A DNA stretch of 35,314 bases from Candidatus Gastranaerophilales bacterium (GTDB lineage Bacteria > Cyanobacteriota > Vampirovibrionia > Gastranaerophilales > Gastranaerophilaceae): positions 1 through 35,314 of the forward strand of contig CALUPM010000012.1 of NCBI GenBank assembly GCA_944322665.1. Reading direction: 5' to 3'. This document shows, one piece after another, positions 24,206 to 31,448 of the stretch; the stretch's first letter is position 1, and the number at the start of each line of letters is the position of its first letter. A program made the translations under genes and the position numbers. Below the pieces are notes generated by a model. It was not told the DNA's origin. It saw nothing but the letters and a program-made list of their open reading frames with translations, and did not search any database.

Positions 24206-24219
24206 TGTATAATTGTAAT
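24206..24219. promoter_or_regulatory. Overlapping divergent -10 boxes for gmk and the histidine kinase
   Basis: The 14 bases between the two start codons hold TATAAT on the plus strand (24208-24213) and TACAAT on the minus strand (24217-24212). Each ends six bases before the ATG it faces, so both transcripts would start at or next to the A of the ATG and have no leader. Neither gene has a Shine-Dalgarno site. The -35 regions are weak and would lie inside the opposite gene. Confidence 0.45.
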
Positions 24220-24789
24220 ATGAACAAAAAATTATTTGTATTGTCCGGTTCATCCGGAGTCGGTAAAGGAACCGTTCTGAAAGGATTTCTTGAAAAAAAT
24301 CCGGATTTTATGCTTTCAATTTCCTGTACTACAAGGGCTCCGCGCCCCGGAGAAGCTGACGGCATAAATTATTTTTTTATTTCAAAAGAAGAATTTAAAA
24401 ACTGTATAGACAACAACAAGTTTCTTGAATGGGCAGAATTTGCCGGAAACTATTACGGAACAAAGAAAAAATACATAAATCAATGCCTTGAAGAAGGCAA
24501 GAATGTAATTCTTGAGATAGATACGCAGGGCGCCCTGCAGGTTAAAAAGCAGATGCCTGAAGCTGTATTAATATTCATCTGCCCGCCGTCTTATGAAGCA
24601 CTTGAAAACAGGCTGAGAGGCCGCCATACGGAAGATGAAGCTACAATTCAAAAACGGCTTGAACAGGTAAAAGCGGAAATTGAACGCTCAAAGAATTTCG
24701 ACTACAGGATTGTGAACGACCGCCTTGAAGATGCAATCGCAAGGCTTGAAGAAGTTGTTAAAGGAGAACTTGAAAATGCCGGACGGTAA
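24220..24789 (+). CDS. gmk: Guanylate kinase
   Basis: A 189-residue guanylate kinase, which makes GDP from GMP and ATP. It has the P-loop SGSSGVGKGTV, the GMP-binding segments CTTRAPRPGEADGINYFF and EWAEFAGNYYGT, and the C-terminal RLEQVKAEIERSKNFDYRIVND motif. The length is standard. The ATG at 24220 gives the typical N-terminus; a longer frame begins within the kinase gene on the other strand and is rejected. It has no ribosome binding site (leaderless candidate). It overlaps coaBC by 14 bases and heads the gmk-coaBC-nif3 operon. Confidence 0.95.
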   Translation: MNKKLFVLSGSSGVGKGTVLKGFLEKNPDFMLSISCTTRAPRPGEADGINYFFISKEEFKNCIDNNKFLEWAEFAGNYYGTKKKYINQCLEEGKNVILEIDTQGALQVKKQMPEAVLIFICPPSYEALENRLRGRHTEDEATIQKRLEQVKAEIERSKNFDYRIVNDRLEDAIARLEEVVKGELENAGR

Positions 24790-25987
24790 AAATATTCTTG
24801 TCGGGATTACGGGCGGAATTGCGGCTTACAAAATCTGCGAACTTATAAGAATGTACAAAAGTTCAGGCGCAAACGTTAAAGTTGTCTGCACACCGAACGC
24901 ACTGAATTTTGTATCCATCCTTACGCTTCAGACTCTCAGCCAGAACAAGGTTGCATTTGAACAGTTTGAAATCGGGGATTTCAAGCCCGAACATATTTCT
25001 TATGCGGATGAAGCGGATGTATTTGTGATTGCACCTGCGACAGCCAGTACAATTTCAAAAATTGCAAACGGAATAGCGGACAATCTTTTGACGTCAATTG
25101 CGGCAGCGTTCAATAAGCCGTTTGTGATTGCGCCAGCAATGAATACAAACATGTGGAACAACCCGTTTGTGCAGGAGAATTTGCAAAAGCTTGCCGCTCA
25201 AGGATATACGATTGTTCCGCCGGAATCCGGTTTTCTTGCCTGCGGAACAACAGGCGAAGGACGGCTTGCGGCTTTAGACAAAATTTTTGATACAACAGTA
25301 GATATTCTTTGCGGAACAAAAAAATTCCTTTCAGGCAAAAAAATCATAGTAACCGCCGGCGGAACAGTTGAAGATATTGATCCGGTTAGATTTATTTCAA
25401 ATTATTCTTCCGGCAAAACAGGCTGCGCACTTGCTGATACCGCATTCCGCCGCGGCGCAGAAACCGTTTTGATTACGACAAAAAATGTTCAAAAGCCTTA
25501 TAAAGTCGTGAAAGTTAAATCCGCGCTTGAAATGCAGACAGCTCTGAGCGAAGAATTTGATGATGCGGATTACATATTTATGTCAGCCGCTGTCGCGGAT
25601 TTCAGGATAAAAGAATTTAACCCGCAGAAAACAAAAAAAACAGACTCGGACACTTTGACTCTTGAACTTGTCAAAAATCCGGATATTCTGCAATATCTGT
25701 GCAATAAAAAAACATCCTCCCGCCCCGTAATCGTCGGTTTTTGCGCGGAAACAGAAAATTTAATCGAAAATGCAAAAAACAAAATCCTTAAAAAAGGCTG
25801 CGATTTTATTGTTGCAAACGACGTAAGCCGTAAAGATATCGGGTTTTCGACAGATGAAAACGAGGTTTATATAATTAACAGAAATCTTGATGTCAAAAAA
25901 GTCGAAAAGCAGTCAAAATTGAAAATTGCAGAAGAAATAATTAAAGAGGTTTATGAAAAGAGCGGAAATTTATGCACTCATAAATAA
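24776..25987 (+). CDS. coaBC: Bifunctional phosphopantothenoylcysteine decarboxylase / phosphopantothenate-cysteine ligase
   Basis: A 403-residue two-domain enzyme of coenzyme A synthesis. The N-terminal CoaC flavoprotein (about 1-190) has GITGGIAAYK, the conserved PAMNTNMW loop and the substrate-binding cysteine region GFLACGTTGEGR. The C-terminal CoaB ligase (about 195-400) has TAGGTVEDIDPVRFISNYSS, the SAAVADFR segment and GFCAETEN. The ATG at 24776 has AAGGAG nine bases ahead, inside the end of gmk. CoaBC supplies 4'-phosphopantetheine precursors, used downstream by the carrier proteins of this window. It overlaps the next gene by 35 bases. Confidence 0.96.
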   Translation: MPDGKNILVGITGGIAAYKICELIRMYKSSGANVKVVCTPNALNFVSILTLQTLSQNKVAFEQFEIGDFKPEHISYADEADVFVIAPATASTISKIANGIADNLLTSIAAAFNKPFVIAPAMNTNMWNNPFVQENLQKLAAQGYTIVPPESGFLACGTTGEGRLAALDKIFDTTVDILCGTKKFLSGKKIIVTAGGTVEDIDPVRFISNYSSGKTGCALADTAFRRGAETVLITTKNVQKPYKVVKVKSALEMQTALSEEFDDADYIFMSAAVADFRIKEFNPQKTKKTDSDTLTLELVKNPDILQYLCNKKTSSRPVIVGFCAETENLIENAKNKILKKGCDFIVANDVSRKDIGFSTDENEVYIINRNLDVKKVEKQSKLKIAEEIIKEVYEKSGNLCTHK

Positions 25988-26639
25988 CTTTGCGCCCCCT
26001 GAAACTGCCGAAGACTGGGATTGTTCGGGAGTGATTGCGGAAAACGGGAATGAAGAAATAAAAAAAGTTCTTCTTGCTCTGACCGTCACAGATGACGTCT
26101 TTAATCAGGCTGCCGCACAAAACTGCGATATGATAATAAGCCACCATCCGCTGTTTTACGTGCCGCTGGAATATAGAACAATCAATATGTTCTGCGCCCA
26201 CACAAACCTTGATTTGGCAGAAGGCGGAACAACCGACACACTTATAAAGCTCCTTGGTTTAAAAAAATCAGGCGAAAACGGGTTTGTAAGGTATGTAACG
26301 ATTGATAAACCGGTGTCTGTAAAAGATTTTGCGCAAAAACTAAGCAAAATTTCGCCAAACTTAAGATACGTAAATAACAAAAACACTCAATCAATTCAAA
26401 AAATCGGCTTTTGTGCAGGAAGCGGGTCAGAATTTATTGAAACTGCCCCACAGGACGGCGCCGACGCTTTTGTGACCGGAGATTTGAAATTTCACACGGC
26501 ACTTGAAAGCCGGATTGTTCTTTTTGATATCGGTCATTTTGAGAGCGAAATCAGCGTCCTGAAAGTTTTTGAAAACCTTCTGCAGGATAAAGTGGAAATC
26601 GTTTACGCAAAAGAAAAAAGCCCTTTTAAAACCTTATAA
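25953..26639 (+). CDS. Nif3-like dinuclear metal centre protein
   Basis: A 228-residue member of the Nif3/YbgI (DUF34) family, often called GTP cyclohydrolase I type 1-like or dinuclear metal-binding hexameric protein; its substrate is unsettled. Metal-binding segments are visible: ISHHPLFY, CAHTNLDLAEGGTTD and DAFVTGDLKFHTALES with IGHFESE near the end. The length is at the short end, without the PII-like insertion seen in long forms. Its start overlaps the coaBC end by 35 bases in another frame, so translation is probably coupled. The tRNA-Gln promoter follows directly. Confidence 0.9.
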   Translation: MKRAEIYALINNFAPPETAEDWDCSGVIAENGNEEIKKVLLALTVTDDVFNQAAAQNCDMIISHHPLFYVPLEYRTINMFCAHTNLDLAEGGTTDTLIKLLGLKKSGENGFVRYVTIDKPVSVKDFAQKLSKISPNLRYVNNKNTQSIQKIGFCAGSGSEFIETAPQDGADAFVTGDLKFHTALESRIVLFDIGHFESEISVLKVFENLLQDKVEIVYAKEKSPFKTL

Positions 26640-26652
26640 AAAATTCATAACA

Positions 26653-26680
26653 TTGACAACCGTCATTTACATAATACAAT
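26653..26680 (+). promoter_or_regulatory. Promoter of tRNA-Gln
   Basis: A perfect TTGACA (26653-26658), a 16-base spacer and TACAAT (26675-26680) lie just before the tRNA start at 26697. Confidence 0.75.
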
Positions 26681-26696
26681 AAAAAAGTACCCGTAT

Positions 26697-26768
26697 TGGG
26701 GCGTCGCCAAGTGGTAAGGCACCTGATTTTGGTTCAGGCATTCGGAGGTTCGAATCCTTCCGCCCCAG
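26697..26768 (+). tRNA. tRNA-Gln(UUG)
   Basis: A 72-base tRNA. The acceptor TGGGGCG pairs with CGCCCCA, and the discriminator is G. The D arm contains AGTGGTAAGGC. The anticodon stem CCTGA/TCAGG encloses TTTTGGT, with anticodon TTG. The T loop is TTCGAAT. No CCA is encoded. Confidence 0.96.
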
Positions 26769-26783
26769 AATTTACAGTAGAGC

Positions 26784-26820
26784 ACAAGACCGGAAAAACA
26801 TTTTCGGTCTTGTAATATTT
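26784..26820 (+). terminator. Terminator after tRNA-Gln
   Basis: ACAAGACCG (26784-26792) pairs with CGGTCTTGT (26805-26813) around a 12-base loop, followed by AATATTT. It is a weak T tail but in the right place. Confidence 0.6.
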
Positions 26821-26856
26821 GAAGGTTATATATTAACAAATAAGGAGAAAATGATT

Positions 26857-27222
26857 ATGGATATAGGGCTAAATACGCCCGATACATCATTCGGGCTAAA
26901 ATTGCACAGGACAAAAGAGTTTAAATCAGTTTTAAAACTTGCAAGAACTCAGGGCAAGCAGCAGGCGGTTGAAAATGCCGTAAATATTCTTGAAGCTTCC
27001 CCGCTTGAGGGTGACATTCTTTTAACAGCAGGCAAATTGAAAAACAATACAAAATTCAAATCTTATTCCAGCATCTGGATAATCAATCCCAAAAAGGACA
27101 TCAAAGCAGACAGAATAGCTTCCGACACCAACAAAAATCCGATAGATTTAGCACTGAATCACTTTCTGGAAATAAATGACAAATGCAGCAGCCTGTTTAA
27201 GACCTTGTTTTCAGCAAAATAA
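26857..27222 (+). CDS. Unknown small protein, 121 residues
   Basis: Starts MDIGLNTPDTSFGLKLHR at the second of two ATGs, which has AAGGAG nine bases ahead (the first, at 26851, is only three bases away). The middle is a helix-rich segment (EFKSVLKLARTQGKQQAVENAV) and the end a charged helix (NHFLEINDKCSSLFKTLF). No signal peptide, membrane helix or known motif is present. The protein looks like a small cytoplasmic accessory protein of its lineage. It has its own terminator and sits behind tRNA-Gln. Confidence 0.6.
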   Translation: MDIGLNTPDTSFGLKLHRTKEFKSVLKLARTQGKQQAVENAVNILEASPLEGDILLTAGKLKNNTKFKSYSSIWIINPKKDIKADRIASDTNKNPIDLALNHFLEINDKCSSLFKTLFSAK

Positions 27223-27229
27223 AAACTAT

Positions 27230-27265
27230 AAAGCGGCAGTCAAATTTTGACTGCCGCTTTGTTTT
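27230..27265 (+). terminator. Rho-independent terminator
   Basis: AAAGCGGCAGTCAA and TTGACTGCCGCTTT form a perfect 14-bp stem with a 3-base loop, followed by GTTTT. It ends the small gene upstream. Confidence 0.92.
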
Positions 27266-27343
27266 AGAATCCTGTAGTATTAAGGAATCCAATTTAGAAT
27301 ATTTTACTGGCAAAAAATATTTTGTTCATGTTTTATAGCAGGC

Positions 27344-27931
27344 ATGAGTTACTATACAAAAGTAAGAACATATTTAAATTCACCCGTAAAATGCTTTATC
27401 CCGAAATGCAAAGCCCGTTGCTGCGTGGACGCTCCGCTGCCGGAAGGTTTTTTGGACAAACACAAAGGCAGAATTCAAAGATCAATATATAGTGCTGTAA
27501 ATATCGGACAAAACGATCCGAGAGATACGTTTAATTCAGTAATTTATAATACAACACCAAGTCCCGTACAATTGTTAGGACTGGATCAGAACGGCAACAA
27601 ACTGGTAGGTATTCCGAAAGAAGTTATAAAAGAATTAAATATAAAAAGCATGGAACAAATTCAGGAGTTGTTAAACGATTACGGCAGATATAAAAATTAC
27701 TGTCCGTTTATTACAACGTACGGCAAATGCAGCGTTTATGAACATCGCCCTATTATTTGCAGAGAATTCGGGTCATCACCTTTAAAAGTAGATTATTGCC
27801 CTAAAAAATCAAGCAGATTGGATATTATTAAATTTTATGCAAAAACACTTTTCAATTTCAAAGAGAATTTTAAAGCTATAGGACACGCTTTAAAAATGAG
27901 ACTTGCAAAAACTAACCCCAAGGCTTCTTAA
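27344..27931 (+). CDS. YkgJ-type cysteine cluster protein
   Basis: A 195-residue protein of the YkgJ/UPF0153 family, proteins with a conserved set of cysteines that binds zinc or an iron-sulphur centre. Cysteines are seen in CFIPKCKARCC near the N-terminus, in NYCPFITTYGKCSVYEHRPIICREFG and in VDYCPKK. The pattern CPF...GKCxxYxxRPxxCRxFG is the family signature. No enzyme role is known. It has its own short upstream region and lies just before the acyl carrier protein cluster, but a strong promoter separates them, so membership of that cluster is doubtful. Confidence 0.85.
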   Translation: MSYYTKVRTYLNSPVKCFIPKCKARCCVDAPLPEGFLDKHKGRIQRSIYSAVNIGQNDPRDTFNSVIYNTTPSPVQLLGLDQNGNKLVGIPKEVIKELNIKSMEQIQELLNDYGRYKNYCPFITTYGKCSVYEHRPIICREFGSSPLKVDYCPKKSSRLDIIKFYAKTLFNFKENFKAIGHALKMRLAKTNPKAS

Positions 27932-27985
27932 TCATATAATTATAATCGACTGACAGGCTGTTAATCGCATGGCTTTACCGGAAAT

Positions 27986-28014
27986 TTGACTTTACATAAT
28001 GGTTAGATTATCAT
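27986..28014 (+). promoter_or_regulatory. Promoter of the acyl carrier protein cluster
   Basis: TTGACT (27986-27991), a 17-base spacer and TATCAT (28009-28014) lie just upstream of the GAGGAAGG ribosome binding site of the first carrier protein. All seven plus-strand genes to 33571 are close or overlapping and can be read from it. Confidence 0.65.
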
Positions 28015-28035
28015 GGAAAAGAGGAAGGCAGGAAG

Positions 28036-28293
28036 ATGATTACGGATGAAATTAAACAACTGATTATAGACACGCTTGATCTGGAAGACATTACCCCTGA
28101 CGACATCGACGAAAATGCACCGTTATTTATTGACGGGCTGGGGCTGGATTCTATCGACGCGCTGGAACTCGGTATGGCTTTAAAGAAAAAATATAACATC
28201 ACAATCGGTTCCGACAACAATGAAAACAAAGAATATTTTTATTCGGTTAAAACTATTGCCGGTTTTATAGAAAAACAAAATAAACAGGGTTAG
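28036..28293 (+). CDS. Acyl carrier protein 1
   Basis: An 85-residue carrier protein. The phosphopantetheine attachment serine is residue 39, in DGLGLDSIDALELGMAL. The helices and acidic composition fit the family. The gene carries GAGGAAGG ahead of the ATG and is followed by a second carrier gene after three bases, unlike the single FabF-linked ACP of normal fatty acid synthesis. Tandem carriers of this type occur in aryl polyene and flexirubin clusters. The PPTase at 33352-34020 can load it. Confidence 0.92.
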   Translation: MITDEIKQLIIDTLDLEDITPDDIDENAPLFIDGLGLDSIDALELGMALKKKYNITIGSDNNENKEYFYSVKTIAGFIEKQNKQG

Positions 28294-28296
28294 AGA

Positions 28297-28548
28297 ATGA
28301 GCGGAAAATTTACTAAAGATGAAATACTGGACAAACTCACCTCAATACTTGTTGAGGATTTTGAAGTTGATAAGAACCTTATTACACCGGAGGCAAGTCT
28401 GTTTGAAGATTTGGATTTAGACAGTATTGATGCGGTTGATCTTGCTGTCAGAGTGCAGCAGTTTACGCAGAAAAAAATTCCGCCTGAAAATTTTAAAAAG
28501 ATTAAAACCATAAACGATGTCGTAAAGGCAATTGAAGAACTTTTATGA
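28297..28548 (+). CDS. Acyl carrier protein 2
   Basis: An 83-residue carrier protein with the attachment serine at residue 43, in EDLDLDSIDAVDLAVRV. It differs clearly from carrier 1 (N-terminus and the helix after the serine), so the two probably have separate partners. It starts three bases after carrier 1 and its stop overlaps the start of the membrane protein by four bases (ATGA). Confidence 0.92.
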   Translation: MSGKFTKDEILDKLTSILVEDFEVDKNLITPEASLFEDLDLDSIDAVDLAVRVQQFTQKKIPPENFKKIKTINDVVKAIEELL

Positions 28549-28943
28549 AAATGATTTTTCCGTTAATATTCACATTTGCTGTCATCGGTCTGTTTCATTT
28601 TACAGGTCTGATTGCGCTAAAGTATTATCCTGCGGCGATTAATCTTGTGATTTTTACACTGTTTTTCGCCTCAACTTTTACGGACGAAACAATTATCCAG
28701 AAATTTGCAAAACTTATGGAAGGCAAAGAACTTCCGGATATCGTGAAAGATTACACAAGAAAGCTTACTTATGTGTGGTGTGTTTTTCTTATATTTAATT
28801 TTCTTGTTTCTTTTGCTACAATATTTATGAGTTCAAAAGTGTGGACGATTTACAACGGATGTATTTCATATCTTCTGACAGGGCTTTTGTTTGCGGTTGA
28901 GTATGTCATAAGAGTCCGTTTCAAGAGAAAGTATAATGTTTAA
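28545..28943 (+). CDS. Small integral membrane protein of aryl polyene-type clusters (COG4648-like)
   Basis: A 132-residue protein with about four hydrophobic segments: LIFTFAVIGLFHFTGLIAL, AAINLVIFTLFFASTF, YVWCVFLIFNFLVSFATIF and a final segment before a basic tail. PLIF, the YYPAAINL segment and KLTYVWCVFLIFNFLVS resemble the small membrane protein that sits between the carrier proteins and the acyl ligase in aryl polyene clusters (COG4648). Its role there is unclear. The start codon overlaps the ACP2 stop and the end overlaps the ligase start by eight bases, so the genes are translationally coupled. Confidence 0.72.
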   Translation: MKMIFPLIFTFAVIGLFHFTGLIALKYYPAAINLVIFTLFFASTFTDETIIQKFAKLMEGKELPDIVKDYTRKLTYVWCVFLIFNFLVSFATIFMSSKVWTIYNGCISYLLTGLLFAVEYVIRVRFKRKYNV

Positions 28944-30492
28944 TTACGGTGATGAAAAAGTTGTCCTGAAAAATAAGGGCAGAAATATTACGCAGGGAGA
29001 ATTGAAATCAATAATTCTTCCGATTATTTGCGCGCTTAAGAATGACAAAAGATTAAAATTTGTTATATCAGGCGACGACAATTTTGAATTTATAAAAAAC
29101 TGTCTTGCCGGAATGATTGCAGAAAAAGAGTTGTTCTTTGTTTCTGACAGCAGAAAGATGGATGACTTCGGAGAAGATTTTATAAAAAATCCGGAGCCGG
29201 TAAAGCCTTACGAATTTGATTTTATCATGCCGGAAGAAGAAAAAATATTTATAAATTTTTACACTTCAGGCTCAACCGGAGAGGCGAAGTGCGTAAGGAA
29301 AAATCTTCCGAATGCTGCCGCGGAAACAGTTGTGATGAACAGGCTTTTCCCCGTAGAAAAAAATATTCCGTTTGTGCCGACCGTAAAAATGTCGCACATG
29401 TACGGTTTTGTTTTTGCGTTTTTATATCCTTTTTTATACGGACACGTTATTGATACGGATACAGTCAAATTTCCCGAGCAAATAAAGGGCGGGAAGTATG
29501 TATTTGTGTCCTCTCCGTCATTTCTGGATATGATGGCAAAATACAACGACAACCCGAATCCGCCGGTGCTTATTTATTCTGCCGGGGCAAAACTTCCGGA
29601 AAAAACTTTTGAATATTTTTCCGAAAAATCAAAAGTCGTAGATATTTACGGAAGCACGGAATCCGGAACCATAGGTTACAAAACTGATTTTCGGGATGAA
29701 TTTCTGACGCTCTTCGGAGAAGCAAAGATTACGATTGATGAAAAAAGAGGAGCGGTTTTAAACTCCCCTTATTTTTATGAGGATGAACTTGTTTTGAATG
29801 ACATTATCGAGAAAAAAGGGGAGAAATTCAAAGTTCTCGGACGCAGCGACAGAATTTTGAAAATTCAGGAAAAAAGAATTTCTGCAGAAGAAATTGAAAA
29901 CGCGTTGAAAAAATATGAATTTACAGAGGATGCCTGCTGCTTAAAAGTCGGAGAAAAAGCAGGAGCTGTAATAGTTCTGACAGATGAGGGGAAAGAAAAG
30001 CTTTTGAGAGAAGGCAGTGTTGAGATGATAAAGAATTTAAAATCACATCTCAAAAAATTCTGCGGGATAATTCCGCAGAGGTGGCGGTTTCTGCCGGAAA
30101 TTCCCAAAACCAGCGCCGGCAAAACAGACAAAGAAAAAATTCTGAAAATATTCAACAGAAACCTTTCATACCCGCTGATTTTTGATAAAAAAAGAGAAGG
30201 GGAAAAGTTTGAAATCACGCTTGCATTTTTAAGAAACAGCAACTTCTTCAACGGACATTTTCCTGATGTTCCGGTGCTTCCGGGAGTTGTTCAGCTTTTG
30301 TTTGCGCATTATTTTGCGGAAGATGTCTTTGACATAAAACTTTCGCAAAACAAAATAAAAAAAATAAAATTTACAAGAGTGATTAAGCCGGACAAGAAAC
30401 TCTTTTTGAAACTCAAAAACAACGAACAGTCAGTAGACTTTACGTTTACCGACAATGAAAAGCCGTTTTCATCCGGAACTTTTATCAAATAA
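28936..30492 (+). CDS. Acyl-AMP ligase fused to a FabZ-like dehydratase
   Basis: A 518-residue fusion. Residues 1-390 are an adenylate-forming ligase, with FYTSGSTGEAK (about 108-118, the ATP-binding loop), DIYGSTESG, GRSDRILKIQEKRISAEEIE and PKTSAGKTDKEKI with the C-terminal catalytic lysine. Residues about 400-518 are a hotdog fold of the 3-hydroxyacyl-ACP dehydratase type with NGHFPDVPVLPGVVQL (catalytic histidine 441). In aryl polyene clusters these are usually separate ligase and dehydratase genes. The ligase would activate an aromatic or fatty acid and load it on a carrier; the dehydratase would remove water from a 3-hydroxyacyl intermediate. The gene overlaps its neighbour upstream by eight bases. 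The substrate is unknown. Confidence 0.85.
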   Translation: MFNYGDEKVVLKNKGRNITQGELKSIILPIICALKNDKRLKFVISGDDNFEFIKNCLAGMIAEKELFFVSDSRKMDDFGEDFIKNPEPVKPYEFDFIMPEEEKIFINFYTSGSTGEAKCVRKNLPNAAAETVVMNRLFPVEKNIPFVPTVKMSHMYGFVFAFLYPFLYGHVIDTDTVKFPEQIKGGKYVFVSSPSFLDMMAKYNDNPNPPVLIYSAGAKLPEKTFEYFSEKSKVVDIYGSTESGTIGYKTDFRDEFLTLFGEAKITIDEKRGAVLNSPYFYEDELVLNDIIEKKGEKFKVLGRSDRILKIQEKRISAEEIENALKKYEFTEDACCLKVGEKAGAVIVLTDEGKEKLLREGSVEMIKNLKSHLKKFCGIIPQRWRFLPEIPKTSAGKTDKEKILKIFNRNLSYPLIFDKKREGEKFEITLAFLRNSNFFNGHFPDVPVLPGVVQLLFAHYFAEDVFDIKLSQNKIKKIKFTRVIKPDKKLFLKLKNNEQSVDFTFTDNEKPFSSGTFIK

Positions 30493-30528
30493 CTTTTTGG
30501 TGTATAATTTTTTAAAAGAGGACAGAGT

Positions 30529-30948
30529 ATGAATTTAGCGGAAGCGGAAACAGAAATAACCGTACAATTTTACGACCTTGACCCGATGAACGTTGTCTGG
30601 CACGGGAATTATGTAAAGTTTGCGGAAGAAGCAAGATGCAGCCTGCTTGATAAAATCGGATACAGATATGAAGAAATGAGAGCTGACGGGGTTATGTATC
30701 CTGTGGCGAAGATGGATATGAAATTCATAAAACCGGCGGTTTTCGGACAAAAACTCACTGTTAAAACAATACTTGAAGAAATTGAGCCGTCATTGAATAT
30801 AAAATATATAATAAAGGATTCCGCAACCGGCGAAACTCTTTTTAAGGCTAATACCATGCAGATTTGCGTAGATGTTTTATCAGGCAGAAGTCTGTACGAA
30901 GCGCCCGAAAAATTCAGAAAGGGAATTGAATGCTTAAAAGATGTTTAA
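30529..30948 (+). CDS. Acyl-ACP/CoA thioesterase, 4-hydroxybenzoyl-CoA type
   Basis: A 139-residue hotdog thioesterase of the YbgC/FadM group. The signature YDLDPMNVVWHGNYVKFAEEAR is present from residue 15, with the catalytic aspartate and the HGNYV loop. Family members release acyl chains from CoA or ACP. AGAGGACAG precedes the ATG. A TATAAT at 30503-30508 could drive a secondary transcript. It overlaps the next gene by 19 bases. It resembles the thioesterase of aryl polyene clusters in position as well as in sequence. Confidence 0.88.
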   Translation: MNLAEAETEITVQFYDLDPMNVVWHGNYVKFAEEARCSLLDKIGYRYEEMRADGVMYPVAKMDMKFIKPAVFGQKLTVKTILEEIEPSLNIKYIIKDSATGETLFKANTMQICVDVLSGRSLYEAPEKFRKGIECLKDV

Positions 30949-31448
30949 TTTTACCGGCGGTATTATTTCTGGCACAATCTGCAACAGCAGCAGGCGTCTT
31001 TGACTACCCGTCAACAGCACGTGAGGTTGCTGAATATCTTCCGCCTCTGAACAGTATCAAATGCGAATTTACACAGGAAAAAACGCTCAAAAACAAAACC
31101 CTGAAGTCTGGCGGAAATTTTGAATTTATAAAAGATAAAGGGGTAATCTTTGAAACCCTTTATCCGGTAAAATCAACGTCATCTTACACTTCTGGCAGCG
31201 ACAAACAAATAAGCGGGATTATAACGGGAATTGCAAACAAAGATTATTCATTTATCAACAAAAATTTCAATTTATTTTATGTTTCCTCGGGCGCAGAATG
31301 GACGGTTGCGCTGACGCCGAAGGAAAAATCTCCTGCTTTCGGGCAGCTTGATAGTATTACAATCAGCGGCAAAACCGTCATTAACAGAATAAACATAAAA
31401 ACAACCAACGGAACAGAAACAGACATAAACTTTTCTTGCGGAATATGA
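30930..31448 (+). CDS. LolA-like outer-membrane lipoprotein carrier-type protein
   Basis: A 172-residue protein with a clear signal peptide (MLKRCLILPAVLFLAQSATA, cut likely after AxA), so it acts in the periplasm. The mature part has the half-barrel pattern of LolA (IKCEFTQEKTLKN, SGGNFEFIKDKGVIFET, and repeated strands). LolA shuttles lipoproteins; LolA-like proteins are standard in aryl polyene clusters, where they may carry the lipid product. The start overlaps the thioesterase by 19 bases and the stop overlaps the MMPL gene start by four bases (ATGA). It is shorter than E. coli LolA. Confidence 0.78.
   Translation: MLKRCLILPAVLFLAQSATAAGVFDYPSTAREVAEYLPPLNSIKCEFTQEKTLKNKTLKSGGNFEFIKDKGVIFETLYPVKSTSSYTSGSDKQISGIITGIANKDYSFINKNFNLFYVSSGAEWTVALTPKEKSPAFGQLDSITISGKTVINRINIKTTNGTETDINFSCGI

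Noticed and set aside
24151-24219. Longer start for guanylate kinase
   Set aside because: It would run through the histidine kinase start region and adds residues not found in the family; the ATG at 24220 gives the standard N-terminus.
24206-24253. Longer start for the histidine kinase
   Set aside because: No ribosome binding site; the added residues are antisense to conserved gmk codons.
28036-28548. Carrier proteins as the housekeeping fatty acid ACP
   Set aside because: No fab genes adjoin, there are two different carriers, and the neighbours are of aryl polyene type.
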